42,164 nt of DNA, from contig JAFALY010000024.1 of NCBI GenBank assembly GCA_019233975.1, forward strand, positions 1-42,164. Reading direction: 5' to 3'. This DNA is from Alphaproteobacteria bacterium (GTDB lineage Bacteria; Pseudomonadota; Alphaproteobacteria; UBA9219). This document shows positions 41,931 to 42,164 of the stretch, in pieces. Within the stretch, counting starts at the first letter, position 1. Each line of letters begins with the position of its first letter. The notes below the pieces were generated by a model. The model made no database searches. It saw only the letters and a program-made list of their open reading frames with translations, and had not been told where the DNA came from. The position numbers and the translations under genes were made by a program.

Positions 41931-42164
41931 TCACAGCGCCTTTGCGGCGAAGGATACGTTCTCGTCTTCGGTCACAACCAGATGCGCAATCTGCGCCGCG
42001 CGCTTCGGCTTTGAAGCCGCGCGCACGGACGCCAGGCCCGGCAGGGCGGCGGCCCCGCCCCAGACGCCCGAGAAATGGCGGCGGAACTCGACCGTCGTCG
42101 CGACAAGATCGAACACGACGAACCAGACAGCGCCGCAGGACTCGCGGCGGATTTCGGCGGCCTG
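41931..42164 (-). CDS. C-terminus of an island protein (5' end beyond the window)
   Basis: The frame is open from the right edge of the window to its stop at 41931, giving the last 77 residues. The visible part starts QAAEIRRESCGAVWFVVFDLVA, continues FRRHFSGVWGG and ends AQIAHLVVTEDENVSFAAKAL. The protein start lies outside the window; the GTG at 42116 within this frame is unlikely to be it. No family is assigned from this fragment. Confidence 0.6.
   Translation of the reverse strand, partial: QAAEIRRESCGAVWFVVFDLVATTVEFRRHFSGVWGGAAALPGLASVRAASKPKRAAQIAHLVVTEDENVSFAAKAL

Larger units (their letters stand above)
30961..42164. mobile_element. Genomic island / integrative element, left boundary at tRNA-Leu
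   Basis: Evidence is the broken tRNA-Leu gene at the left edge, a jump in GC (44 of 60 bases at 34801-34860 against 32 of 60 at 10081-10140), a tyrosine recombinase gene (39217-39873), and several small genes of the kind found in the backbones of alphaproteobacterial integrative elements. The right end is not in the window. A chimeric assembly joined at the tRNA cannot be excluded from sequence alone. An AT-rich segment within it (about 39880-41100, 24 of 60 at 40501-40560) shows the island is itself composite. Confidence 0.7.

Overview
The window reads as an alphaproteobacterial chromosome segment (about 1-30960, moderate GC; 32 of 60 bases are G/C at 10081-10140) joined to a foreign, GC-rich accessory region (about 30961-42164; 44 of 60 at 34801-34860). 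The alphaproteobacterial assignment rests on the fused IspDF, the ChvI/ChvG-type two-component pair, PPDK, the PhaA-PhaB pair and the general protein flavour. A lineage related to Micavibrio or the Rhodospirillales is possible but cannot be settled from sequence alone.

Layout of the chromosomal part. 1-781 is the C-terminal tail of a basic, repeat-rich protein, probably RNA-binding. 940-6158 is a compact exopolysaccharide export module: secreted protein, BBP2-type outer-membrane barrel, Wza-like export protein, Wzc-like tyrosine kinase/co-polymerase and a small membrane protein. Then come a single-chain (dimeric-type) glycyl-tRNA synthetase, a TPR/glycosyltransferase-like protein, pyruvate phosphate dikinase, a YgfZ/IBA57-like folate-binding protein, a small lipoprotein, yajC-secD without secF, cinA, ispDF, chvI-chvG, phaA-phaB, ppx-ppk1, an Nramp-related transporter with a structured leader and a small membrane partner, glnA, tRNA-His and nnrD.

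The junction lies inside a tRNA-Leu(UAG) gene. Its 5' half is present at 30915-30960, then the sequence departs and no 3' half follows in the window. The region to the right carries small genes that look like backbone of an integrative element, a tyrosine recombinase, and a two-gene operon encoding a three-TM, proline-rich-linker protein (37526-39007) and an 1847-residue DUF1998-type DEAH helicase (31983-37526) resembling DruE of Druantia anti-phage systems. The two genes are coupled by a TAATG stop/start overlap. Between this operon and the divergent recombinase gene lie two 26-bp, 24/26-identical sites in inverted orientation, one of them covering the start of the recombinase gene. They could be recombination sites bounding a switchable ~105-bp promoter segment. 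An AT-rich patch (about 39880-41100) carries a pilin-like gene and differs sharply from the GC-rich DNA on both sides.

The most unusual items are the helicase/membrane-protein operon as a candidate defence system, the inverted sites beside it, the broken tRNA-Leu junction, and the Shine-Dalgarno-sequestering leader in front of the Nramp-like transporter. All functional statements come from reading motifs; no database search was run.
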